Positions 16,933 through 23,922 of a DNA stretch of 64,000 nt are shown here, piece after piece; position 1 is the stretch's first letter, and each line of letters opens with the position of its first letter. The position numbers and the translations under genes are program-made. The stretch is from CAVQNQ01 sp963714205 (lineage in GTDB: Bacteria; Acidobacteriota; Terriglobia; Bryobacterales; Bryobacteraceae), in NCBI GenBank assembly GCA_963714205.1, contig CAVQNQ010000002.1, positions 1,178,001 through 1,242,000 on the forward strand, written 5' to 3'. The notes under the pieces are model-generated. The model was not told the DNA's origin. It did not search any database and saw nothing but the letters and a program-made list of their open reading frames with translations.

Positions 16933-18318
16933 ATGTCGTCGAATCGGATATTGGCAGGACTGTTCCTGTGTTGTTCCGCGCTGCCCGCCCAGGTCGCGCC
17001 ATGCGACCGCGCCGAGATGGATGCCTTGCACGCCGCGGTGAAGGCTTCTCAATCGGCCGGCGATAACGCGTGGATGTTGGTCAGCGCCGCACTGGTGCTG
17101 ATGATGACCGGCCCCGGTCTGGCGCTCTTCTATTGCGGCCTGGTCCGCAAAAAGAGCGTGCTCGGCACCATGATGCAGAGCTTCGGCATGATGACGGTCA
17201 TCACGCTGGTGTGGGCCGTGTGCGGGTATAGCCTGGTTTTCGCCCGCGGAAACCCCTTCATAGGCGATCTGCGCTACCTATTTCTGAACGGCGTGGGGGC
17301 CGATCCGAACCCGCTTTACTCCGCCACCATCCCCCATCAGACGTTCATGATTTATCAGCTTATGTTCGCCATCATCACGCCGGCGCTGATCGCCGGGGCA
17401 TTCGCCGAGCGCATGCGCTTTCCGGCCATGCTGACCTTCTCGACGCTGTGGGCTTTCCTGGTCTACTTTCCGGTGGCCCACATGGTGTGGGGGGATGGCG
17501 GCCTGCTGAACGCATCGCTGGGAGGCCGCTGGCCGGTGTTCGATTTCGCCGGCGGCACGGTGGTCCACATCACTTCGGGCTTCTCCGCGCTGGTGACGGC
17601 GCTCTACCTCGGAAAACGCCTGGGATATCCGGATGAGAAGATCGTGCCGCACAACCTGGTTCTCAGCTTCGTGGGGGCTTGCCTGCTGTGGGTGGGCTGG
17701 TTCGGCTTCAACGCCGGAAGTGCCCTGGCGGCATCCCCGCTGGCCACCAGCGCCTTCGTCGCCACGCACTTCGCGGCGGCCTCGGGCGCTTTGGCCTGGA
17801 TGGCCGCCGAGCGCATTCGCAACGGCAGGGCCAGCGCGCTGGGGGCCATCTCGGGGGCCGTGGCGGGGCTCGCCACCGTCACCCAGGGGGCCGGGTTCGT
17901 GCAGCCGTTCAGCGCGGTGCTGATCGGCTTCATCGCCGGAGCGGTCTGCTACGTCATGGTCTCGACGGTGAAGAGCAGGCTGGGCTACGACGATTCATTG
18001 GACGTGTTCGGCGTGCACGGGATCGGCGGATTCATGGGCTGCCTGCTGACCGGCGTCTTCGCCACGCGCGCGGTCAACTCCGCGCTGAAGCTGGCCAATG
18101 GGCAGCCCGCGCCGCTTGGCTGGATCGATGGCAATCCCGTGCAAGTCCTGAACCAGCTCATCGGCGCAGCGATCGGGATCGCCCTGGCGGTGGTGGGCAC
18201 GCTGGTGGCACTCAAGATCACCGCGCTCGTGACGCCGTTGCGCATGGAGAAGACCGAGGAGGCCAACGGCATGGACCTCGCGCTGCACGGCGAAGAGGGG
18301 TACAATTTCGAGGCATAG
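16933..18318 (+). CDS. amtB: Ammonium transporter AmtB
   Basis: A 461-aa ammonium channel. The ATG at 16933 follows AGGAG (GTCGAGGAGACT), so it is preferred to an ORF start at 16852. A signal peptide (NRILAGLFLCCSALPAQ) precedes about 11 membrane helices. Family motifs include ALFYCGLVRKKSVLGTMMQS, FDFAGGTVVHITSGFSALVT (first pore histidine) and LDVFGVHGIGGFMGCLLTGV (second pore histidine). The P-II gene follows 2 bp after the stop, the standard amtB-glnK pair in which P-II blocks the channel when nitrogen is plentiful. Confidence 0.96.
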   Translation: MSSNRILAGLFLCCSALPAQVAPCDRAEMDALHAAVKASQSAGDNAWMLVSAALVLMMTGPGLALFYCGLVRKKSVLGTMMQSFGMMTVITLVWAVCGYSLVFARGNPFIGDLRYLFLNGVGADPNPLYSATIPHQTFMIYQLMFAIITPALIAGAFAERMRFPAMLTFSTLWAFLVYFPVAHMVWGDGGLLNASLGGRWPVFDFAGGTVVHITSGFSALVTALYLGKRLGYPDEKIVPHNLVLSFVGACLLWVGWFGFNAGSALAASPLATSAFVATHFAAASGALAWMAAERIRNGRASALGAISGAVAGLATVTQGAGFVQPFSAVLIGFIAGAVCYVMVSTVKSRLGYDDSLDVFGVHGIGGFMGCLLTGVFATRAVNSALKLANGQPAPLGWIDGNPVQVLNQLIGAAIGIALAVVGTLVALKITALVTPLRMEKTEEANGMDLALHGEEGYNFEA

Positions 18319-18320
18319 CC

Positions 18321-18659
18321 ATGTTCAAAATCGAAGCGATCATACAACCCGCCAAGCTGGAAGCGGCCCGCGAGGCACTGAAGAACGCCGGCGTGGATGG
18401 CATCACGGTCAGCGAAGTTCGCGGCCATGGCCGACAGAAGGGCCACACGGAGGTCTACCGCGGCCGCGAGTACCAGATCGACCTGCTGCCCAAGATTAAG
18501 CTGGAGATGGTGATACCTTCGGGTCGCAAAGACGAGGTGGTGCGGGCTCTCGCGGAGGCCGTGCGCACGGGCAAGATCGGCGACGGCAAGATCTTCGTCT
18601 CGGAAGTGATGGAAGCCATCCGCATACGGGACGACAACCGAGGCGAATCGGCTCTATAG
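18321..18659 (+). CDS. glnK: P-II nitrogen regulatory protein (GlnK/GlnB family)
   Basis: A 112-aa trimeric signalling protein. The T-loop has the uridylylation tyrosine at residue 51 (TEVYRGREYQIDLLPK), and the C-terminal signature is KIGDGKIFVSEVMEAIRIR. It begins MFKIEAIIQPAKLEAAREAL. P-II binds ATP, ADP and 2-oxoglutarate. Pairing with amtB (2-bp gap) argues for GlnK, though sequence alone cannot separate GlnK from GlnB. Convergent with the MFS remnant. Confidence 0.94.
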   Translation: MFKIEAIIQPAKLEAAREALKNAGVDGITVSEVRGHGRQKGHTEVYRGREYQIDLLPKIKLEMVIPSGRKDEVVRALAEAVRTGKIGDGKIFVSEVMEAIRIRDDNRGESAL

Positions 18660-18991
18660 CCTGGGCTATGCCTTGGCTCGCTCGAAGACCAGAACGGCGC
18701 CCGTCAGCATGAGCGCTCCCGCGCAAGCGAAGGCCACAACCGGCGATACGGCGCTCCACAGCGTGCCCACCAGGGCGCTCGCCAGCAGGGTTGGCGCGAA
18801 ATCGCAATGCCACGATGGGTTTGCGGCGGCCCACGCGGTCGGAGAACCAGCCGGCCCCCAGCTTGACGAAGCTCGAAAGCGCATCGGCGGCGCCTTCGAT
18901 CCATCCCAGCGCGGCCGCCGAAACGCCGATCGAGGAAAGAAAGCCCGGCAGAACCGCGCCGACCATCTCGTATCCCACGTCCACGCAGAAG

Positions 18992-18999
18992 CTTGTGAG
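18992..18999. repeat. Left target-site duplication of the IS1595-family element
   Basis: CTTGTGAG directly precedes the left end and is repeated exactly at 21079-21086. Eight-base duplications are characteristic of the IS1595 family. Confidence 0.88.
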
Positions 19000-19022
19000 G
19001 GTAACAATTTACTTGACTCACC
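19000..19022 (+). repeat. Left terminal inverted repeat of the IS1595-family element
   Basis: Begins GGTAAC and ends TTGACTCACC. It contains the -35 box (TTGACT, 19013-19018) of the transposase promoter. Confidence 0.85.
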
Positions 19023-19041
19023 TGCATCTCCGGCGTATACT
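19013..19041 (+). promoter_or_regulatory. Sigma-70-type promoter of the transposase
   Basis: TTGACT (19013-19018), a 17-bp spacer and TATACT (19036-19041). The predicted transcription start, about 7 bases after the -10 box, falls on the transposase ATG at 19048, implying a leaderless or near-leaderless mRNA; no Shine-Dalgarno is present in the few intervening bases. The -35 box lies inside the left inverted repeat. Confidence 0.7.
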
Positions 19042-19047
19042 TGAAAT

Positions 19048-19992
19048 ATGGAAACGGACAAACTTAGCGTTCACAGTGGTTTGATCGGAGCCGTAAGGCA
19101 TTACAGTAGCCCGCTGACGTGCGTTGAGGAAGTTGCATCGGTGAAATGGCCGAACGGTCGGCCGGTTTGCCCGCGCTGCTCCAGTAAGAAATCGTCGTTT
19201 CTTAAAACCCGCCTGTTGTGGAAGTGCTTGGCGTGCAAGAAACAGTATTCGGTTAAGGTCGGAACGATTTTCGAGGATTCGGCTATTGGACTCGACAAGT
19301 GGCTTTGCGCGATGTGGATGCTCGCGAATTGCAAGAATGGAATCAGTTCTTACGAGATCGCCCGCGCTTTGGAAGTCACCCAAAAGACCGCGTGGTTTAT
19401 GCTTCAGCGCATCCGCTACGCGATGCACCACGGCACGATTAACAAGATGTCTGGCACGGTCGAGGCCGACGAAACCTTTGTCGGCGGCGCTGCTCGCTTC
19501 ATGCACAAACATCGCCGCGATGCCAAGATCCACGGGCGCGGGCCGATGGGCAAAGAGATCGTATTCGGACTGTTGGAGCGCAAGACGGGCCGCGTTCATG
19601 TTGAGCACGTCGAGACGCGGCGCAAGGGTGAACTGACCAAGATCGTACGTGAGCGCGTTCGCAAAGGGTCCGAAGTGATGACGGACGAGCTTCTGTCTTA
19701 CGACGGTCTCAACAGCGACTACGCGCACAAGGTCATCAACCACGCCGAACAATACGTTGACGGAAACGTTCACACGAACCGCATGGAGAACTTCTGGAGT
19801 CTCCTGAAGCGTTCGATTAAAGGCACGTATGTGAGCGTTGAGCCGTTCCATTTGTTCAGATACCTTGACGAACAATCGTTCCGCTATAATGAGCGGCACG
19901 ACACAGACGCAGAACGCTTCCGTAAAGTTCTCGGATCGGTCGCCGGGAAGCGTTTAACTTGGAACACGCTGACCAGTCAGGAGGTGGGGTGA
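19048..19992 (+). CDS. IS1595-family (ISXO2-like) transposase
   Basis: A 314-aa DDE transposase. The N-terminal zinc ribbon is CPRCSSKKS ... CLACKKQYSVKVGT (residues ~40-75), followed by a helix-turn-helix-like part (GISSYEIARALEVTQKTAW). The catalytic core has TVEADETFVGG (first Asp), VMTDELLSYDG (second Asp) and HTNRMENFWSLLKRSIKGTY, the ISXO2-like C-terminal motif. Length is normal and there is no stop or frameshift, so the element may still be active. Its TGA overlaps the ATG of the next ORF (TGATG). Confidence 0.95.
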   Translation: METDKLSVHSGLIGAVRHYSSPLTCVEEVASVKWPNGRPVCPRCSSKKSSFLKTRLLWKCLACKKQYSVKVGTIFEDSAIGLDKWLCAMWMLANCKNGISSYEIARALEVTQKTAWFMLQRIRYAMHHGTINKMSGTVEADETFVGGAARFMHKHRRDAKIHGRGPMGKEIVFGLLERKTGRVHVEHVETRRKGELTKIVRERVRKGSEVMTDELLSYDGLNSDYAHKVINHAEQYVDGNVHTNRMENFWSLLKRSIKGTYVSVEPFHLFRYLDEQSFRYNERHDTDAERFRKVLGSVAGKRLTWNTLTSQEVG

Positions 19993-20168
19993 TGTCAGAC
20001 CCGCACGCCAAAGACAAGGCAGAGGAAGCAAGGGACCTCAAAAAGACTCCCGAATATCGGCGATTCAGAAAACTGCTTAAGCAGGTCATTAAAGCGCCAC
20101 CGATGCCATCAAAGAAAAGCACTGTTCCTAAAGGTTCGGGTATATCCACAGTGCAAGGAAATACATAG
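19992..20168 (+). CDS. Small basic passenger protein of the IS1595-family element
   Basis: A 58-aa, Lys-rich protein (MSDPHAKDKAEEARDLKKTP, then RRFRKLLKQVIKAPP). It starts within the transposase stop codon (TGATG), so translation is likely coupled to transposition. Small ORFs with this FRKLLKQVIKAPP-type sequence occur beside ISXO2-like transposases as I recall the family; the function is unknown. A strongly helical, positively charged protein could bind DNA, but that is conjecture. Confidence 0.7.
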   Translation: MSDPHAKDKAEEARDLKKTPEYRRFRKLLKQVIKAPPMPSKKSTVPKGSGISTVQGNT

Positions 20169-20172
20169 CGAT

Positions 20173-21003
20173 TTGGCCGACCACATACCAGAGCGCAGCG
20201 AGCAGGACATACCTTCCGCCAATGAGCGCGGTATCATTCCCACTACGGATGAGATAGCGGAACGAAAGAGATCCGAACAGGAACGCCGCCAAAACGACGA
20301 TCATCAACTTCTGATACGTCTTCAAACGAGACAAACGGAGGCTCAGGAACTTCAAGCCAAAACCAATACCGCGATAGCGGGCCTCACCGGGGCCTTGGTT
20401 ATAGTCTCCATGGTTGGAGGATTTGTTTCCTACTTGCAATTTCGGGCCGCCAAAGAAAGCGCGGATGCGGCCAAGAGCGCTGCTTCCACGGCTTCCACCA
20501 CGCTCCAACAAACAACTCTCAATAATGCAAGGCAGGACAAGCGAGCCCAGGACACTCTCAATGCGACCATTCAAGCCGCTAGAGATGAGCAACGCGCTTG
20601 GATTGGCGTGGGACGAGCAGAAATCTCGTTTAGCTTCCAGCAACCTAGTTCGTTCCAGATATATTTTCTTAATAGCGGCCGGACACCGGCGCTCAATCTT
20701 CACTTCGTTACTGAACTGGGGTTCCGGAAGCCCGGAGAACTGCCGAACTTTCATCCCAGTGAAAAAACCGCTCACGGCAGAGGTGTGCTGGTCCCTGGAG
20801 CAGAACTCAGCGCGAAGGGTACATACATACTTAGCGAACTCGACATTGAGCGGATCACATCCGGCAGCTATCAATTCTTTATAGGTGGTTCGATTTGGTA
20901 TCAGGATGTCTTCATGAGAAACCACAGAACTCAATTCTGTATGGTCTATAACCCCACGAACAGGTCGATGGAAGCTTGTCAGGAACAAAATACTGCCGAC
21001 TAG
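20173..21003 (+). CDS. Passenger protein with coiled coil and one membrane helix, unknown function
   Basis: A 276-aa protein with a TTG start (20173), 4 bp after the preceding stop; no ATG is available nearby. Residues ~25-65 are charged and helical, ~68-90 form a membrane helix (IAGLTGALVIVSMVGGFVSY), and an Ala/Gln-rich coiled coil follows (~92-140). The conserved EQRAWIGVG motif then opens a beta-rich domain of ~120 residues. Proteins with a helix, a coiled coil and an RAWIG-beta domain are widespread hypotheticals, often on mobile DNA. The domain probably faces the periplasm. Confidence 0.72.
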   Translation: MADHIPERSEQDIPSANERGIIPTTDEIAERKRSEQERRQNDDHQLLIRLQTRQTEAQELQAKTNTAIAGLTGALVIVSMVGGFVSYLQFRAAKESADAAKSAASTASTTLQQTTLNNARQDKRAQDTLNATIQAARDEQRAWIGVGRAEISFSFQQPSSFQIYFLNSGRTPALNLHFVTELGFRKPGELPNFHPSEKTAHGRGVLVPGAELSAKGTYILSELDIERITSGSYQFFIGGSIWYQDVFMRNHRTQFCMVYNPTNRSMEACQEQNTAD

Positions 21004-21055
21004 GCAAAGCAAGAGCAGCCAGCCTGTCACGCCGACCAACATCATACCAGACTCG

Positions 21056-21078
21056 GGTGAGCCAAGTACGTTAGTGCC
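21056..21078 (-). repeat. Right terminal inverted repeat of the IS1595-family element
   Basis: Read on the minus strand it begins GGCACT and ends TTGGCTCACC, matching the left end at 17 of 23 positions. Confidence 0.85.
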
Positions 21079-21086
21079 CTTGTGAG
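21079..21086. repeat. Right target-site duplication of the IS1595-family element
   Basis: CTTGTGAG, identical to 18992-18999. On the minus strand it continues the MFS codons ACC-CTC-ACA-AG. Confidence 0.88.
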
Positions 21087-21189
21087 GGTCATCCCGGCCA
21101 CGTTGCGGTTGAGCCAACCCATGCCTGGATTTTCGCAAAAGCCGCGGGCGGGCCTGGCCGGCCGGCTGTGCTACGCTGAGCGCAGAGAC

Positions 21190-22113
21190 ATGCGAAACGT
21201 GGCCATTATCGGCTCGGGTTGCGCCGGCAACACGGCCGCCCTCTATACCGCGCGCGCCAATCTACAGCCGCTGGTGGTGAGCGGCTACCACGCCGGCGGA
21301 CAGCTCTCGCTCACCACCTTGGTGGAGAACTTCCCCGGGTTCCCCGAGGGCATCAACGGCCCCGAGCTGGTGGCGAACATCAAGCGCCAGGCCGAGACGT
21401 TCGGCGCCGAGTACCGGCACGGAGCCGTGATCGACGCCGATTTCTCCGTGCGCCCGTTCCGCCTCAATATCGAGGGCGAGTGGATCGAGACGCGCACCAC
21501 CATCATCGCCTCGGGCGCGACGGCGCGCTGGCTGGGGCTCGAATCGGAACAGAAGCTCATCGGCCACGGCGTGAGCTCGTGCGCCACCTGCGATGGGTTC
21601 TTCTACCGCGGGAAGCGCATCATGGTGATTGGCGGCGGCGATTCCGCCATGGAGGAGGCCAACTTCCTGACGCGCTTCGGCCGCGAGGTCACCGTGGTTC
21701 ACCGGCGCGACGAATTCCGGGCTTCCAAGATCATGCTGGAGCGGGCCCGCCACAACCCCAAGATCCGTTTCCTGACTAACACCGTGGTGGAAGAGCTTTT
21801 CGACGTGGCCATCCACCAGGTCTGCGGCGCGCGCCTGCGCAATGTGAAGACCGGCGAGGTCTGGGACGAGCCGGTGGACGGCTTTTTCGTGGCCATCGGG
21901 CACATTCCCAACACGCAGGTGTTCCGGGGCCAGATCGAGACCGATCCGGACGGCTATATCATTTCGAAAGGCGGCGCGCGCACCAATATTTCGGGCGTTT
22001 TCCACGCCGGAGACGTCCAGGACCGCGTGTACCGCCAGGCCGTTACGGCCGCCGGGGCGGGATGCATGGCGGCCATCGAAGTGGAGCGATATTTGGAATC
22101 GGAGGGACATTGA
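21190..22113 (+). CDS. trxB: Thioredoxin reductase (NADPH)
   Basis: A 307-aa FAD/NADPH oxidoreductase that reduces thioredoxin. It has the FAD motif GSGCAGNTAALYTARA (with Cys where Pro is usual), the redox-active CATC in GVSSCATCDGFFYRGKR, the NADPH motif VIGGGDSAMEEA and the C-terminal FAD motif GVFHAGDVQD. The ATG at 21190 starts the FAD motif; the open frame extends back to 21082, into the IS target duplication, but upstream codons do not resemble TrxB. The IS lies only 112 bp upstream. RidA follows 2 bp downstream. Confidence 0.93.
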   Translation: MRNVAIIGSGCAGNTAALYTARANLQPLVVSGYHAGGQLSLTTLVENFPGFPEGINGPELVANIKRQAETFGAEYRHGAVIDADFSVRPFRLNIEGEWIETRTTIIASGATARWLGLESEQKLIGHGVSSCATCDGFFYRGKRIMVIGGGDSAMEEANFLTRFGREVTVVHRRDEFRASKIMLERARHNPKIRFLTNTVVEELFDVAIHQVCGARLRNVKTGEVWDEPVDGFFVAIGHIPNTQVFRGQIETDPDGYIISKGGARTNISGVFHAGDVQDRVYRQAVTAAGAGCMAAIEVERYLESEGH

Positions 22114-22115
22114 CC

Positions 22116-22511
22116 ATGATCGAGCGTATCTCCCCGCCCGGCGTGCCGGCGCCGCGCGGCCCTTACTCCCCGGCCGTTCGCGCCGGCGATTTCATCTTCG
22201 TCTCGGGCCAGGTGCCCGTGGACCCCGCCACGCAACAGCTTGTTTCGAGCGGCATCACCGAGGAGACCCGCCAGGTGCTCAGCAACCTCCGCCGCGTTCT
22301 GGAAGGCTGCGGCGCCAGCCTGGCCGACGTGGTGAAGGTCTGTGTTTACCTGGCGGATGGCCAGGATTTCAAGGCCATGAACGAGGTGTACGCGGAGTTT
22401 TTCGGCGAGGCCAAACCGACGCGCACCACAGTGGTAACAGCCTTCGCCCTTCCCAACATCAGTGTAGAGATAGACGCTGTGGCCTACCGGCCGCGCTACA
22501 GGACACGCTGA
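22116..22511 (+). CDS. ridA: RidA family enamine/imine deaminase
   Basis: A 131-aa protein of the YjgF/YER057c/UK114 family, which hydrolyses reactive enamine/imine intermediates released by PLP enzymes. Signatures: GPYSPAVRAGDFIFVSGQVP, the conserved arginine in PTRTTVVTAFALPN, and VSVEIDAVA-like ISVEIDAVAYRPRY. The start at 22116 is chosen because IERISPPGVPAPRGPYS is the usual N-terminus; the frame extends upstream only as a trxB shadow. It is co-directional with trxB and the next gene. Confidence 0.94.
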   Translation: MIERISPPGVPAPRGPYSPAVRAGDFIFVSGQVPVDPATQQLVSSGITEETRQVLSNLRRVLEGCGASLADVVKVCVYLADGQDFKAMNEVYAEFFGEAKPTRTTVVTAFALPNISVEIDAVAYRPRYRTR

Positions 22512-22520
22512 AGGACTCTC

Positions 22521-23873
22521 ATGGAACCATTCCGATATCACGTTTTCGTTTGCGATCAGCAGAAACCCGAGGGCGTGCCGTGCTGCGCGGCGCGCGGTTC
22601 CGCCAGGACCATCGAGACGCTGCGGCGCGAGATCGGCGCGCGCGGGCTCGAGGACGACGTGCAGATCACGGCCTGCGGCTCGATCGGACTGTGCGAGCAC
22701 GGGCCCAACATGATCGTCTATCCCGAGGGCGTCTGGTACTCGGGCGTCACGCCGGAGGATGTGCCCGAGATCGTGACGTCGCATTTCGAGAACGACACGC
22801 CCGTGGAGCGCCTGGCGCGCATGGATGAAGCGGCGCTGCGGGCCGAGATCCTGGGCAACCGCGAGAAGATGAAGGCCGGGTTGCGCGTCAAGGCGGCTTC
22901 CGGGGCGCTGCCGGACGATCTGGCCGAGCGCATGCGCGCGTTCCAGGAAAGCCGCGCGATCCTCACGGCGCTGGAGCTGGATCTGTTCAGCGCGGTGGGC
23001 GAGGGTTCCAGTGCGGAGCAGGTGGCCGCGCGCCTCAAGACCCACCCGCGGGCCACGGAGATGCTGCTCAACGCGCTGGCGGCCATGGGCCTGCTGGCCA
23101 AACGCGACGGCCGGTTCCACAACACGCCCGTCACGGCGCGGCATTTTACCTCGGATGCTCCCCATCCGGCCCGCCTGGCTTCGCTGCATACGGCCCATCT
23201 GTGGGCCACGTGGTCTAATCTCACGGAGTCGGTGCGGACCGGCACGGCGGTCCAGGGGCCGGAAGGCCGCGGCGCGGATTGGACCGAGCCGTTCATCGCC
23301 GCCATGCATCGCAACGCCTCCGAGAGGGCCGGGTTGGTGGTGCGGGCGGTAGACGCCCAGAGCGTGACACGAATGCTGGATGTAGGGGGCGGCTCGGGCG
23401 CATATTCCATCGCCTTCGCCAAGGCCAATCCCAAGCTGTGCGCCGAGATTGTGGACCTGGCCGCGGTGGGGCCGATCGCGCGGAAGCACATCGCCGAGGC
23501 AGGGGTCGCGGACCGCGTGCACGTGAGCGCCGGCGACCTGCGCACGGACCATTTCGGCCAGGGCTACGACCTGGTCTTCGTCTCGGCGATTTGCCACATG
23601 CTTTCCGAAGACGAGAACCGCGACCTGTTTCGGCGCTGCCGCGAGGCGCTCGTGCCGGGCGGCCGGCTGGTGGTCCAGGATTTCATTCTGGAGCCGGATA
23701 AGACGGCTCCTAGGTTCGCCGCGCTGTTCGCCCTCAATATGCTGGTGGGGACGCGCGCCGGAAGCAGTTACAGCGAACCCGAGTACGCCGGCTGGCTGGG
23801 CGAGGCCGGTTTCGGCGAGATCCGGCGCGTTAGCCTCGCCGGCCCGGCCGATTTGATGATCGCGGTTCGATGA
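22521..23873 (+). CDS. Fusion of a thioredoxin-like [2Fe-2S] ferredoxin domain with a SAM-dependent O-methyltransferase
   Basis: A 450-aa two-domain protein. Residues 1-~110 resemble thioredoxin-fold (Shethna/NuoE-like) ferredoxins: cysteines at 11, 21, 22, 52 and 58 in VFVCDQQKPEGVPCCAARG and ITACGSIGLCEHGP, then MIVYPEGVWYSGVTPEDVPE. Residues ~140-450 are a class I methyltransferase of the hydroxyindole-O-methyltransferase type: an N-terminal winged-helix dimerisation domain, the SAM motif DVGGGSGAYSIAF near residue 288, and VFVSAICHMLSEDEN and VVQDFILEPD. The substrate is unknown. It follows ridA by 9 bp. There is no indel or stop between the domains, so the fusion looks real. Confidence 0.8.
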   Translation: MEPFRYHVFVCDQQKPEGVPCCAARGSARTIETLRREIGARGLEDDVQITACGSIGLCEHGPNMIVYPEGVWYSGVTPEDVPEIVTSHFENDTPVERLARMDEAALRAEILGNREKMKAGLRVKAASGALPDDLAERMRAFQESRAILTALELDLFSAVGEGSSAEQVAARLKTHPRATEMLLNALAAMGLLAKRDGRFHNTPVTARHFTSDAPHPARLASLHTAHLWATWSNLTESVRTGTAVQGPEGRGADWTEPFIAAMHRNASERAGLVVRAVDAQSVTRMLDVGGGSGAYSIAFAKANPKLCAEIVDLAAVGPIARKHIAEAGVADRVHVSAGDLRTDHFGQGYDLVFVSAICHMLSEDENRDLFRRCREALVPGGRLVVQDFILEPDKTAPRFAALFALNMLVGTRAGSSYSEPEYAGWLGEAGFGEIRRVSLAGPADLMIAVR

Positions 23874-23922
23874 TGCGCGCGCCGGGGGTCCGCCGCGCAC
23901 ACTTGTACAATAGGTACATCTC

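Larger units (their letters stand above)
19000..21078 (+). mobile_element. IS1595-family insertion sequence with two passenger genes (2,079 bp)
   Basis: A complete element: imperfect 23-bp terminal inverted repeats (19000-19022 and 21056-21078, 17/23 matching, both containing TACTTG[A/G]CTCACC and beginning GG), flanked by an exact 8-bp target duplication. It carries a transposase (19048-19992), a 58-aa ORF and a 276-aa TTG-started ORF. Codon use and GC are visibly lower than in the surrounding genes. It interrupts an MFS gene whose frame is restored by excision. The element is named only to family; its closest ISfinder entry cannot be judged from sequence reading. Confidence 0.92.
18666..21122 (-). 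pseudogene. MFS transporter remnant, interrupted by the IS1595-family element and internally deleted
   Basis: Read on the minus strand from ATG at 21122, the first codons (GWLNRNVAGMTLTS) run up to the IS right end and resume at 18999 as FCVDVGYEMVGAVLPGFLSS; removing the element plus one 8-bp duplication restores one open frame. The N-terminal two helices and GWFSDRVGRRKPIVAL, the MFS A-motif loop, are clear. About residue 65 the frame jumps by an indel near 18795-18805 to what looks like the last helix (LVGTLWSAVSPVVAFACAGA, ending VFERAKA). A normal MFS protein is ~400 aa, so about 250-300 central residues are gone. Two independent lesions make it non-functional. Confidence 0.85.
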
